This document shows, piece by piece, positions 13,263 to 31,360 of a stretch of DNA of 64,000 nucleotides. The notes beneath the pieces were generated by a model. The model made no database searches. It worked only from the letters and a program-made list of their open reading frames with translations, and had not been told where the DNA came from. How positions within the stretch are numbered: the stretch's first letter is position 1; every line of letters starts with the position of its first letter. The position numbers and the translations under genes are program-made. The stretch covers positions 12,142,001 through 12,206,000 of the forward strand of contig NC_092563.1 in NCBI RefSeq assembly GCF_037975245.1, read 5' to 3'. This DNA comes from Apostichopus japonicus (lineage: Eukaryota > Echinodermata > Holothuroidea > Aspidochirotida > Stichopodidae).

Positions 13263-16200
13263 CTGTAAACTTTAAAGTTTCTTGCTTTTCATTGAAAAGG
13301 GTAGTACTTTACGAATTAAAACTTTCTTTTGGTATTATTGTTGGGATAAGGCTTGGGGGAGGGGGGTTATGCTTAAATTTAATTGAGTTACTCTGAGAAA
13401 ACAATGAAAACGATTACTGAGCGACAATAATGGGATCGAACGAGTCAACTTAATGCGATAGAAACCTACTATTGAGATTCGGTTTAACAATTTAATAATT
13501 ATTCTACTGATAGCGGAATATCTTCATCAAAGATGGTATAATTACAGTATTTGGTGATGTTAGTAGTATGTGTCACGACAGACCGATAGATATGACAAGT
13601 ATCTCGTATAGAGAGTTTTATAACACTGAAGTTTCGACTTTGAAAGTAATTCAATGTTTTCACATTTTGTTACGACATTTTGATTAATAAAATTTAAACC
13701 CCAAGTATCAGATCCATCTGTTACATACAATCTGGATTACTCAATTAGTTGATCCTGGAAATCTGATACAAACCTAAACAAACTGAAGAACGATTCAATG
13801 CGTTCCGAATAATTACAAATGCTTTAAAACAGTGTCATCTACATAATTCAAAAGAAATCTTTTCTTTTCCTAAATTCTTATCAACTCACATACTCTATTG
13901 CTTTACGATATGAAATCGTTCACTCGAATTTAAGCCAGGTCAAAGGTGAAGACTGGAGGAAGAACAAAGATGCAGCATACGTTGTGAAATTATTCCATCA
14001 AGATTTTAACGACAAGCATAACAGTCAACCTGGATCGATATAGACTAAACCCATTAACACTTGTCTAACTTTTATGTTGGAAGATCATCGACTAAGTCAA
14101 TACTTGGAAGCTTTTTGGGGGAAAACATTTGTTATTATTTTGGTGACTGTTATTTACCTGCACGATCGCAGCGAAGAGGGCTTTCTTTGTTGACAAAGAT
14201 GTACCCAATGATACGGATTTATGATGTTTAATCTAGAACCTTTAGCGAGCAACACCTCTCCAGAGATGAAGGATTCTGTTTCAATCAACTCCTATAGCGG
14301 CCCTGGCTCAACTTGAGCTTCAGAAGAAACTCGTCCCTTCTCCCGCGTGATTTCGCCGACTTCTAGTTAGAGGCAAATCAGTCGCCTGCGATGTTTGGAT
14401 ATCATTTCAGTGCTAAGCAACAGTCTCAACCCCTGCGGGAGCATACATCACTTGGCTTCATCTGGCCAATCCTAGCATTTAATCAACGGAACTGCTCATT
14501 CGATTGCTTCAACTTCTCCCTTCTCTGTCCACCATTTCCTCGAACGCTACAATTTCTTAAATTAATTGTGTTGGGTATCCATGGCCTTAAACTATGATGG
14601 TTGTGGCTTTATACAGCAATAAGACAATCCATGTGGCGATTACGATAAATCCGATCTTTTGGCGCAGTGGTGAAATTTGGTTTCATTGGAGAATATAACA
14701 TGATCATAAATCCCCGCGGCCTTCCAAGACTTGTTCGCGAAGAGGATTGGCGGTAGTAGTAGGACCAGTGACGAAGAGTTCGTCATAAAGAGTCACGATA
14801 CGTGCACTAATTGCCTGCTCTGCGTCGGTTGACTGATAATTTCTGTAATTGTTGAAACAACAACCATCTATAATTAGGAAAGTGATATTCAATCTTTTGA
14901 GTTTTACAATTTTCATGTGTTTAACAGATCTTGTCATGATTAAAAATATGAAAAGGGACACCTTCGTTACTTTAATTGAAACGGTTGCTTGTCAATACTA
15001 ATTTACTTTAACACGTTTTTCTAAAGTATTTTGCACGATTGGATTGATCCGAGCAGAATCTGTGGCATAGTTTGGCGAGAGTTTATCGAAAGTTTATGGG
15101 GTGTATTAAACTAGCTTTGCGTATACATAAATATTTTGTATATACATAAGAAAATGTCTAAGTCATTTCGTTTACTGATGATGCACAGATGTTTCCTAAA
15201 ATCATGGAAAACCATACAATTAGAGACACAATGATGCAAAATGAAATGATTATTTGTTATGAATATTTGGTAACATATCTACAAAATGAAAGTCAGTCTG
15301 TTCGGAATTATGAAAGGGAAAGCTATAAAACCAAGTTCGTTTTGTCGGCGAGGCTCTGTCTTACAATGAACCACGACTGAAGCTGACTATAAAAAACATT
15401 ATATGTTATACACTTTGATGATTTTATTCTTGCAATAGTTTGCAAAGTTTAACAGAAAAGATTGACAGTTTTAATGTTGGTTGAAATTAAACAGATTGTA
15501 TGTTTTGTGTCTTTTCAATTAACATTATATTTATGATTGTCCATGTAACAAAGCCCACAGTGAACTATCAATACCGATCTGTTTACATATCATCTATAAT
15601 GTCATGGCAAGTTTTTTTCGGCAAATATTCGTATGCATGTGTGTATGTATGTATGCATGTATGTATGTATGTATGTATGAAATATGTATCTATAGTGATT
15701 CCATGCAGACACACTTAATTGCTACATAACCTGTGAGTATAAATGAGATATGTCTCTGGAAGCAATATACCAAAATAATTTTAATATATCTTCAGTGACA
15801 CCTGAAAAAAAAGAGAAGAAAAAAAGAAAGAAGGGGAAAATAGTATTCACACAAATCAAATACAGTGGACAGGTGTTTTCCGAAATTTTGACAGTGCGTC
15901 ATTTATTTCTTCATAGACCAACATTTTCCCTCGTCCTCATTAATACCAAATATGGTAGAATAATGCTGGCGCGAAGGAGGCCACAAGTAAATGAGTTGGA
16001 AGCTCCCCCGGGAATATCAGATGATTAACGAATCATCATCGACTATTCTGTGCCTTCTGCTACTGCTGCTACTAACGATGATGATGAAGTTCTTTGGCAG
16101 GGCAGTATAGTTGTGCGACTAGGACAATCTTTCTTCGCCAATTTCATCTACAAGTCTTTGTTGTTGCCAGCGATCCCGTGAGACGGTACTGGCGGGAGAG

Positions 16201-16383
16201 CATGGAATTGAACTTTTCCCGGGTGTTGTTTATGTCAAATTTCTTCCGAGAGAAACTGCTCCCTCGACGGCAGCTGAAAATTACCGGGGTCGCTGGCGCG
16301 TGAACCGTTTGATGAAAGTCGCAGAATTGCATTTGGGAGAAGCAACAAGCCCGTAGCAGTTGATTTGAACGATATTTGCACGT
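13263..16383. other. No gene seen
   Basis: Two islands, 14240-14620 and 16000-16330, have higher GC than the surroundings and no repeat structure, as conserved noncoding elements sometimes have. (ATGT)n lies at 15640-15680. No coding frame recognised. Confidence 0.3.
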
Positions 16384-16441
16384 ACATATATCTATATATA
16401 TATATATGTATATGTAGATATATATATCTATATATATATAG
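16384..16441. repeat. (TA)n tract, self-palindromic
   Basis: TATATATCTATATATATA and its near reverse complement surround GTATATGTAGATA. Confidence 0.85.
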
Positions 16442-18261
16442 TCGGCATTGAGCCTGTTGAATTTGCCTACAGGTATCCTTTAGCTGTTGAATCATCTTCG
16501 TTAGAAACCCTAGTTTCTTTCTTTCTCTTATTATATCAGTTTAACTGTTTCATTCCTCGTCACACGTAACGTGACATATACTTTACAGCTTACAATTCTC
16601 GCGTCCAATGGGATTTTACCATTCTCCGAGGAACTATTCTGACGGAAGGGAAACTATTGAATATTTAAATTTCCTTCAGATAGACGTCCCGCTAGCTTTT
16701 ATGCTGTCAATTTATGCCAATTTCAACTTGGAAAAACATTGTTTGGGAAACACTGGGCTATCATCTTGCCAAAAGTTCACACTTTTACCAAATTCAGTGT
16801 GACAGTTCCAACTACAATCATTGACGCCCATGCAATATATATGAATTTAGGTGTATTCGTAATAGTATGAAAAATGGATATTATGTAGCACATTGATATT
16901 TGACGTCTTAAAAAAAAAGTGCCTACAATAAATTCCCATCTGAATTGCTATCTTGTCAGCAGGCCTTCATGGGGGTAATTTTTGTGACGTTGCCAGAAAT
17001 TATTACTGTTACTAAATCAATCCAAACCATGAGTAAAAAAATAAGACAGAGGGGAACAGAATTGTGAAGTTAATTAAAAAAGCAATCATGGTGAAAAGGC
17101 TGGATTTAAAGCGGTGCAGTGCTAAAAATTATTGTGACATTTTTAGTAAACAAATCAAAGTTTACAAATACACATAAACAATCTCTTAACTTCGGTCAGT
17201 AAACAAGAACAAAAAACTGTCTATTTCAGTGTCTCAGACATTCACTATCGAACACTGAAGGAAAACCAAACAAGAGGTTTGACAACTTGAGAGTTCAGTT
17301 TGGCAACTATCAAGTTAGGTCTAAAACAAACATGTCATGGATGGCCATCCAATTTTAACCTCTAAAATTACGGAAAAGGTTGACATAAATTACAAAAGAA
17401 TATTAGTAAGGAAAGAAAGGTCTAAAATGATGCCGATTATTTCTGAAGCAGAGCTATATAGGAGCATTATATCAGGTATCGCTCCCTGGGTTATTATATT
17501 CATATTCATGAGCATTGATAGATCATATGAAATAAACATTAAGATTACCACGCTGTGCTGGATATCCCCTTCTGCATGAATACGAGTACTTCTCGTCACC
17601 TCGATTAGGCTATACGGGGTAGACATTCAGGGCTGCACTGACTTATATCCTTGCCCAAGCGATACACTGTTTGTACACTATTCATTGCATAAAACTGATC
17701 AGTTTTGTGGCAAATAACAGAGGTATTATTGATAACGACAAAATAGGGAACAAAATGCAATGAACTCATTATTTATACCGAGATATGGAGGTACTTTTCT
17801 AAACAAAAATTAGTTCTTAATTAAAAGAGATTTACACCCCACGTGCTATACATATAGGGAGAATGAAATAATTACACAGTTAAATGAGATACTATAACAG
17901 TCTAATAATGCTGTCTCAAACTACCATCATATTTGGACTGACTGCATCTCAATATTTAACATTTCTTAAGTGAGTCGGAAAGTGACTTTCTATAGGCTAC
18001 ATACAGTACTATACAACATGCACAACCACTCAATGGATTGTGTATCAAGATGTGTTTTTTTTTGCGGGGGGTTGGGGGGGGGGTGGTGGAAGGCGGATGC
18101 CCAGCTTTGATCACTTCATGGCGATAGGGAAATAGTCATGATATCGTCCCGCCTGCAACATTCTCAATGTCTGCAAAAAATACAAAAAAAGAGTTATTGT
18201 AAGACCCGTCCTAAAAAGTGATATCGATACATGATCTCGAAAATATTCACATCTATGTATC

Positions 18262-18264
<3 letters not shown>
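16442..18264. other. No gene seen
   Basis: AT-rich unique-looking sequence; a G-rich run (GGGGGGTTGGGGGGGGGG type) at about 18065-18082. Confidence 0.4.
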
Positions 18265-18304
<40 letters not shown>

Positions 18305-18330
18305 ATATATGTATATATATAGATATATAT
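18265..18330. repeat. (TA)n tract, left flank of an inverted-repeat element
   Basis: About 60 bp of TA with ACATATATGTATA. Confidence 0.9.
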
Positions 18331-18615
18331 CTCTATTTGATACCTTAGGTCGACAGTGTATGGTAAAAAAAGCGACCTTAGGTCGACAGTGTACCTTAGG
18401 TCGACATTTCAGTGTACACCTAATGTTTTTGCTACCATTTTAAGACACTTTTTTATTGTCGCAAATAGCTTTATAATGTTCTCCGTCCTCTAAAACGTTC
18501 ATTTACAAGGTTTGGTTAGGGTCGATTCAGGGTTAGGGTTAGAAAAAAGGGTTAGGGTTAGATAAAATTTAGTGTGTAAGTCAATGTAAATGTCGACCTA
18601 AGGTATCATTTAGAG
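18331..18615. mobile_element. 285-bp inverted-repeat element with telomere-like motifs
   Basis: The ends CTCTATTTGATACCTTAGG... and ...CCTAAGGTATCATTTAGAG form 25-bp inverted repeats with two mismatches. TACCTTAGGTCGACA-type motifs recur inside, near 18376 and 18393. At 18514-18562 there are GGTTAGGGTCG, AGGGTTAGGGTTAG and GGGTTAGGGTTAG, i.e. TTAGGG repeats. Both sides are (TA)n. It has no coding capacity. Confidence 0.75.
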
Positions 18616-18632
18616 TTATATATATGTATATA

Positions 18633-18711
<79 letters not shown>
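18616..18711. repeat. (TA)n microsatellite
   Basis: About 95 bp of TA, right flank of the inverted-repeat element. Confidence 0.95.
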
Positions 18712-18713
<2 letters not shown>

Positions 18714-18714
18714 G

Positions 18715-18850
18715 AAATTATAGTGAGTTGGAAAATCCAGAACAGTGAACAAACTTCCAGCCTCTAACGGGATTCGACCCGATTTTTATGTGGACACCCT
18801 AACCACTAGGCTATGGACGCTGATTGTATATCCAGAGGTTCGAACCCGGT
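18715..18850 (-). repeat. tRNA-derived SINE
   Basis: On the minus strand TAGCCTAGTGGTTAGGG (18813-18797) fits a pol III A box and GGGTCGAATCCCG (18780-18768) a B box. The spacing and the TCC-like anticodon arm are tRNA-like, but the acceptor stem does not pair, so this is a SINE head, not a functional tRNA. A second B-box-like GGTTCGAACCCGG lies at 18837-18849. A tail of about 50 bp follows toward the (TA)n. Confidence 0.7.
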
Positions 18851-19069
18851 AAGGAAGGTCGTAATTCCACTGTCGGCGCTTGTCACCTGTATCGAACAAT
18901 ATACTAGCTCAGTTTTGGCGACATACATGCCAGACCCCAGAGATCAAACATGATGCTAACCAACTCGAAATCATTTGTAATTCCTAATGCCGGAACTCGA
19001 AAGAGATACTCTGAACAGACAATGTTAAATGAAATGGAAGTAAACGACAAAGTCAAATGAATATGTAAT

Positions 19070-19182
<113 letters not shown>

Positions 19183-19230
19183 AAGTTGATTTTCACACTA
19201 CAAACTATTGGATATGCTAAACTATCTATA

Positions 19231-19259
19231 GGGAGTTGTCATATGAAATGTCAACTCCC
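19231..19259. repeat. Short perfect-type hairpin
   Basis: GGGAGTTGTCAT (19231-19242) and ATGTCAACTCCC (19248-19259) are inverted with one mismatch around a 5-base loop. Confidence 0.75.
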
Positions 19260-25459
<6,200 letters not shown>

Positions 25460-25911
25460 GTTGCGACACCTTCATTGTAGAGCAATCAAAGTGTAAGAAA
25501 TGAGATGTGTAAGTATGAATGTATTACTGTAACACATAATGGAAATATAAATGAATATGAAAAACTTTATGGGTTTTGTGGTACTCGGAAAGTTGTCTGC
25601 ATATAACCTACCCTCTTTTACCTTTTCATTTTTCTTTGACTATGCACACTGTACAGATGTCTTTAGCCTCTGTTAAAGTTAAAATCGCTCGCTCTGTGAC
25701 GTAGTGGCGCTGACCTATGACGAACGAGAATAACTTTGGGGGATGGGCACATTGTAAGTGAACCGGAATAAGATAGGGTTTGAGATAATCACCGATTGCC
25801 CCAAGAAAGGGAACGGGTTAAGGGAGAGTACACTTATCGAATCACCCGAGTGTAGTTTAACAACGAACCAGGGCTCATTCCAAACATTAGGGGTCTCGAT
25901 TTGGTGTCACT

Positions 25912-26015
25912 ACTTATATAATATATATATTACTATATATTAATATATAATACTATATATACATATATTACTATATGTGTATACTACTTTATGTATATAT
26001 ATATATATATTATAT
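25912..26015. repeat. Imperfect TA / TACTATATAT repeat
   Basis: TATATTACTATATATTAATA-type units repeated over about 100 bp. Confidence 0.85.
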
Positions 26016-27091
26016 ACAACATTTTACACCAACCTGGCTGCAGACCTGTGAAGATAGAATTGTCAAGTGATTACCTTAAATCTTAAGCCGCACAGTTTCT
26101 AACACTTCTATAAATATTATTTTCGTTCTTATCGCATATCTATATGAGAAGCCACTCAAACTCAATGTATTCCTCGGGATTCGCTATTGTATATACAAGT
26201 CAGTTACATATTTGGTCAATGTTATTTCTTGTTATAATCTTTCATGTTTCAAGGTTTTAGAGACATAAGTTACTCAAATCTCTATTTATCTTCTCGAATA
26301 TTTGGTCAATATGGCCTATACTTCTACGGTCTGTTTCTATACTATCGATGTCAGAAGTACTTAAACTGAGGTCTTCTCTAGTTTCATTTGACTATAAATT
26401 ACTAAACAACTTGTGTATAAACTAATATAACTATAAACGTCTGGAAGGAGAAAGAATAGTAGACGATGGTCATTACTGGAAAATGGACTGCAGAGCAGAA
26501 TATAAATTAAAGAAAGAACGATTTCATTTGGACGGAAAGAGCTACTGTATTATATATTATAAACGTATATAACCAATAAAATGTGCATTCGAAGCGATTT
26601 GTTTCCTGTATAAAAAGAATCTAAATTTATCCATTGGTTTAGTGACGACTAAGAGAGTTAGATGTATATCCTGGAGGTATAAGGGAGACAACCATCTTGT
26701 CATGACTGCACATTTGAGACAAACATCCCTGCCAGATTCATTACTGCTACCCCATTTAACTGATGGAAAACCCTCGTGATGGTTTCATAGGAAGGAATAC
26801 GGCCAACTATAGAAATAGCTACATAGTGCACATCTGCGAACTCCACCACTTCAGTATTAAAGTAGGACTTAAAAGCATCACAGTCTAGCTAAGATTACGT
26901 ACTAGCCCTAAGCAAAATACAAAGACATTTGAATGTGAGTCAGTGTTGCGCATGGACTTCTGTTGTTTCTGCTAGAAAACAAAAATGTCTGGACGACCTA
27001 TTATATAGAAAACAGTAGAGATACACGGTTATTGCTTAACCTGAATATATTGGTTACCGTGTAAGGAACAGGGAATAATGTACTCACTAGT

Positions 27092-27225
<134 letters not shown>

Positions 27226-29150
27226 GTGACCATCAGAGAGCTGATCGGATAATCTAAGAGAAAATGCTTAAAATATGATGTAACAGGTTTTAACAGTCGT
27301 GGATCATGCAATGAAATCATAACAGATTATTCATTTTTTTTTTTTTCAGTATATTTCAAATCATTTTACAATTTGACGTAACACGTTCGCTTTAAGAAAG
27401 TCAATAATATGACCAACTAAACTTGACATTTCACGCAACAGTTCCTCAATCTTTCCTTTTCAAATGTGACATTGTTTTTTTGCTTTCCATATACACGTCC
27501 GAATAGCTCATGTTATTATATCGATCTCTAAGGTATGGCGTTTGATTTAAGAAAAGCAATGATATAACCGAATAAAATTGACATTTCAAGAAAAAGTTTC
27601 ACAAACTTTTTCCAATTTTTAAAAAAAAATTGCTTTCCCTTCGACACTTCTGAATTGCAACTCTCATTGTACACCGATCTCTTAGGAATTTAAACCTTTA
27701 GTTGCTGGTTTCCTCTCATACCGACATAACACTTCCCAGCTCATTCTATTATGAATTGCCACAATCTGGTAGAATTTACTACTCCACCGAAACCACAACA
27801 GAAATGATGAAACTGGCGTGCGATTTTCAAAATACGATAAACTATTACATAACTTAGATACACCCGTATTTCTGCATTGGATTATAATTCGTTAATAACT
27901 CGTTAATCAGGAGTATTCAATTGTCAGTAACCGCATACATCTCTTAGTAAGATTGAGGGGGGCAGGGGGGGGGAGGTATCCAATGATATGTCAATATAAT
28001 ACGGTGTTGTCAGAATCATACATTATTCTCATGAAAGCAAATACTCAGTGCAGTGGCAGATCCAGGATTATACAGGGGGGGGGGGGGGAGTGACTGACCC
28101 ATGGATCAGTGAAGCAAACCCCCATGTAGGGCCATTTGAATATCTCTTCCCCGAATTTTCTTCTTCTCATTTTACACATGAAATGATGCATTCTCATGCA
28201 TAGTTATGCTATAAATTAGGTCTATAAATATATGTCTACATGCAAGGATGTGCTAATACCTACTCATTTTTCGTGTGAGGTAGTAGGGGGGGGGGGCTGT
28301 ACACCCCACATACCCACTTCTTCCGGTGCCAGGCCTGGGTAGTAATGATTTTGTCAATGACCATTACCCGATAAGATCAATTTTTGTTTCTCATAACGAA
28401 CAGTTTGCTAGTTTTTAGCCTCGACATGTAAAGTAAAGGGAGGATTTAATCCTAATTTTTCTTAGTCAATTCTTGTCCAGTATGAATCAGTTTTGTTAAC
28501 CTTTACCATGCTTTAACTTTTATATCTCAAAATTGATTTCCTCATGTTTACATCTCCAAAAATTGCTCACAGAAATTGAATAAGGTCAAATTACACCATC
28601 CAATTACCTCACATCATAAAACAATCCTGAGTTTGACAGCCGAAATTTCGGTCTTAAATTTTGACCCTTTGTAGACTTTTCTATAGACTCTGTCAACAAG
28701 TGATATCATCACCACTTCAACAGCTCATACAGTCTTCTTTATAAATTTGATGTAGAAGTATACATTTTATTAACTAGCATAGTAGTGTCTTGCTCGTGAC
28801 CTACTAATTCTGAATCATACAATAAACATAATATTAATAGTTCTCAAGTCCAAGGAAGTCAAAAAGTTAATTATGAGAAAATAAAATACAGGACAAAGGA
28901 AATTATTAGGACAGTGGACAGAGTAGTGTAAACTTGTAACAGGAGGAAGATGAGTAGACTTGCTTCAAGTCTTTTAAAAAAGCTGCAAGGCTTCACAATC
29001 TTACCATTAGAACCCTGATAAAAGTGGTAACAAACATTAGCCTCATACTAATAATAATTATCAGCAGTTACTTTTACGATACTTAGACAAACCACAAATG
29101 TGGGAGAAACCAGCAAGGGCTTATGGATTACAACTTACACGTCAGGTGGA
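27226..29150. other. No gene seen
   Basis: Poly-G tracts near 27957-27975, 28074-28090 and 28287-28298. CAGTGGCAGATCCAGG before the second and CCAGGCCTGGGTAG after the third look like ends of dispersed repeats. CAGTGGCATAACCAGGGGG at 34402 is a similar end. Confidence 0.35.
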
Positions 29151-29370
29151 TTCCAATTCAACATTTTAACTCCGATTTGGAACCTTGTTAATTTAGAAAG
29201 TCATTTCAGATGGGAAAACCGTAGATTGCTCTTGGATGAAAACCCACCTTACTCTGAACCGGCCGGGTATCGAAACCGGAACCTCCCAATTGCTAAGCCT
29301 CATTGCTTCAAATGCCATCGCCTTTACCCACTCAGCAACAAAACTAGCCTCATTTCCCAAGATTTGTAGT
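29150..29370 (-). repeat. tRNA-Ser-like SINE
   Basis: On the minus strand: TTGCTGAGTGGGTAAAGGCG (A-box arm, about 29341-29320), GGCATTTGAAGCAATG (anticodon-like arm with TGA), a variable arm, and GGTTTCGATACCC (B box, about 29278-29266). This is a class II, serine-type tRNA layout. It continues into GTGGGTTTTCATCC and CGGTTTTCCCATC, which resemble the body of known deuterostome SINEs. The acceptor stem is not kept. Confidence 0.7.
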
Positions 29371-30855
29371 AAGGAAATGTATGTACAACATATTGTCCTT
29401 AACATAGTCATAAATATATGAACTTGGACATATAAGATTGACTTATACTGACTGGAAAAAATTAATATCAGCAAAGTATGGCAGCTGCACTCTGCTTTGG
29501 GTTGTAATGTTATTATTTTATAATTTTTTTTTATCATTTGACTTAGCCTTATTGTATTCAACATATCTTGAAGTCCTTCAGCTAACTAAGAGATTCTAGC
29601 AGCTACTCCTAATTCTGGAGTTTTATATTTAATCCATGTTTTAAAATGTTGTGTCGCACAAAGTAAATGTAATGTTTTCATCTTTGCCTTTGCTACCCAA
29701 TGAAGTTTCTGCCTGATTATATTTTTTCCCTATAGGGTGCTCTTGGTAGATTATAGTAATGTGCTAATTATTCATGTTCTTACATATCTCCTTTGTTGTT
29801 GGAAAATAACATCACTCCATTGTAGCAAGTTCAATGCAAAATGCAGTTTAAAGGGTGTGAAGACTAGTGCACAAAGAAACCTCTCATGCCGGTAATATGA
29901 CTTGGTTTCGAATGAGGTGTAACAGAAGTGTTATACACCACCATCGATCCCAGAAAATACACACACAGCTTGCTACTGTCGGTAATTAGACACTATTGTA
30001 CAGTCAATACATACAGCTGCGGTCAGTGCCCACAACACAGTGTACATAGCAGCCATGGACATCTCAGGTCTAGATAAAAGATAACAAGGTATCACGTTTC
30101 ATTACTGTTTGCATTTTGTAGCGACAAGAAGAAAACTTTACTTGCAAGCAACGGAAAGTTTTTCAGAGCGCGGCACACGGTTTGGGGCGAGTCTTCAATG
30201 CCTTTAAGACAGGTCACAAACTTACAAACTCTATCAGTGGACCATAAGCACAATAAAGTCAGTAATATCCAAATGAAAGCATTCAGAATATTACTAAAGG
30301 AAACTTTCTGTTAAATCATTACAACCATCATTATTATTTTTCTATTTTAGAACCAGCTGGTGTCTGAGATGATTGCCATGGTTATTTGCTCATTATTACA
30401 TATGATTGCTAGCCTCTAAGTCCTCTGAACTCAGAGCAGAATGAACAACACTATGTCATGTCGTGTCCAGTGCTGTACTTAATTTACCAATTTCAAATCT
30501 GCTTTAATTGTAGCCAACTCTCCAGAGCTAGGCAGCCATTATTTACCATAATTATATTTATTAATGCACATATCCATCAATATTAGATATGTTGAAAGTT
30601 TTAGATATTAATGATAACTGTATCTTAATGTCACTGATGACAAGCCACATCAGTCGGGGTTCTGTCAAAAATAACCTAATTAATAATGAGTATTGTCAAA
30701 CTACTCAAAAACCCTACATCTATACAACCAATGTAAAAGGAATATCAAATAAGTTGATTCAATTCCACCAACAATTGAAAAATCATATGTGCTTACATCA
30801 AGTTTTGTTGTCGAAATTAGCATTTTTATCACATTCTTAACACCTCTATCAATTG
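29371..30855. other. RBFA downstream region, no gene seen
   Basis: AT-rich sequence between the SINE and the RBFA stop codon. It probably includes the RBFA 3' untranslated region. Confidence 0.4.
30557..30562 (-). promoter_or_regulatory. Candidate RBFA poly(A) signal
   Basis: A minus-strand AATAAA lies about 295 bases beyond the RBFA stop codon. It is the canonical hexamer but could occur by chance in AT-rich DNA. Confidence 0.3.
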
Positions 30856-31360
30856 TCATCTTCTCCTCTTGTCATCTTCATCCAATAATTCCTCATCAAA
30901 GTTGTTATTACCCTGCTCATCAAACTCTTCTAACCCGTCCTTCCCGTGACTTTCTACATTATACAGTCCTTTCACTCTTCCTTTTTGCCTCCTCTTGACA
31001 GAGTTTTTGAATTTGTCAATACTGCCCTCAATCGTCACCTCTGTGGTTAAGTCCAGCTTCTTCTGTGCTTGTAACTTCAACAGTTTGATCTGTGAATGTA
31101 TTTCGTTTTGATTTAGTCCAAGTACTGGGTCTAACTCCCTTCTTACACCTGCCTCTACCTCTCCTTCTGGTCCAGGGGGTGTGTCCAACGAGGGTTCAGA
31201 CCAGCTCTCTGTCTCCTCTGGTCCCCCACCCGTATCCTCAGCCGGAAAATCGGCCATTTCTAGCAAACGATCTACCTCTGCTTTCATAGCAGCAGTCTTT
31301 TCTTGCAAGAATGCTATTTGGGGGATCTTTCCCAGCACTCGATGGTTGATGAGTTCATGC
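30856..31360 (-). CDS. RBFA: RBFA coding exon 5 and stop
   Basis: 505 nt, acceptor TTATCTCAATAG, stop TGA at 30858-30856. It encodes HELINHRVLGKIPQIAFLQE, which ends the RbfA domain, then an acidic Pro-rich linker, a predicted helix (IHSQIKLLKLQAQKKL), and a charged tail. Confidence 0.9.

Noticed and set aside
18762-18822. Functional tRNA gene
   Set aside because: A and B boxes are good, but acceptor and anticodon stems do not pair; SINE is the better explanation.
29193-29564. 123-codon minus-strand open frame
   Set aside because: It runs across the tRNA-Ser-like SINE; its sequence is explained by the A box, B box and SINE body.
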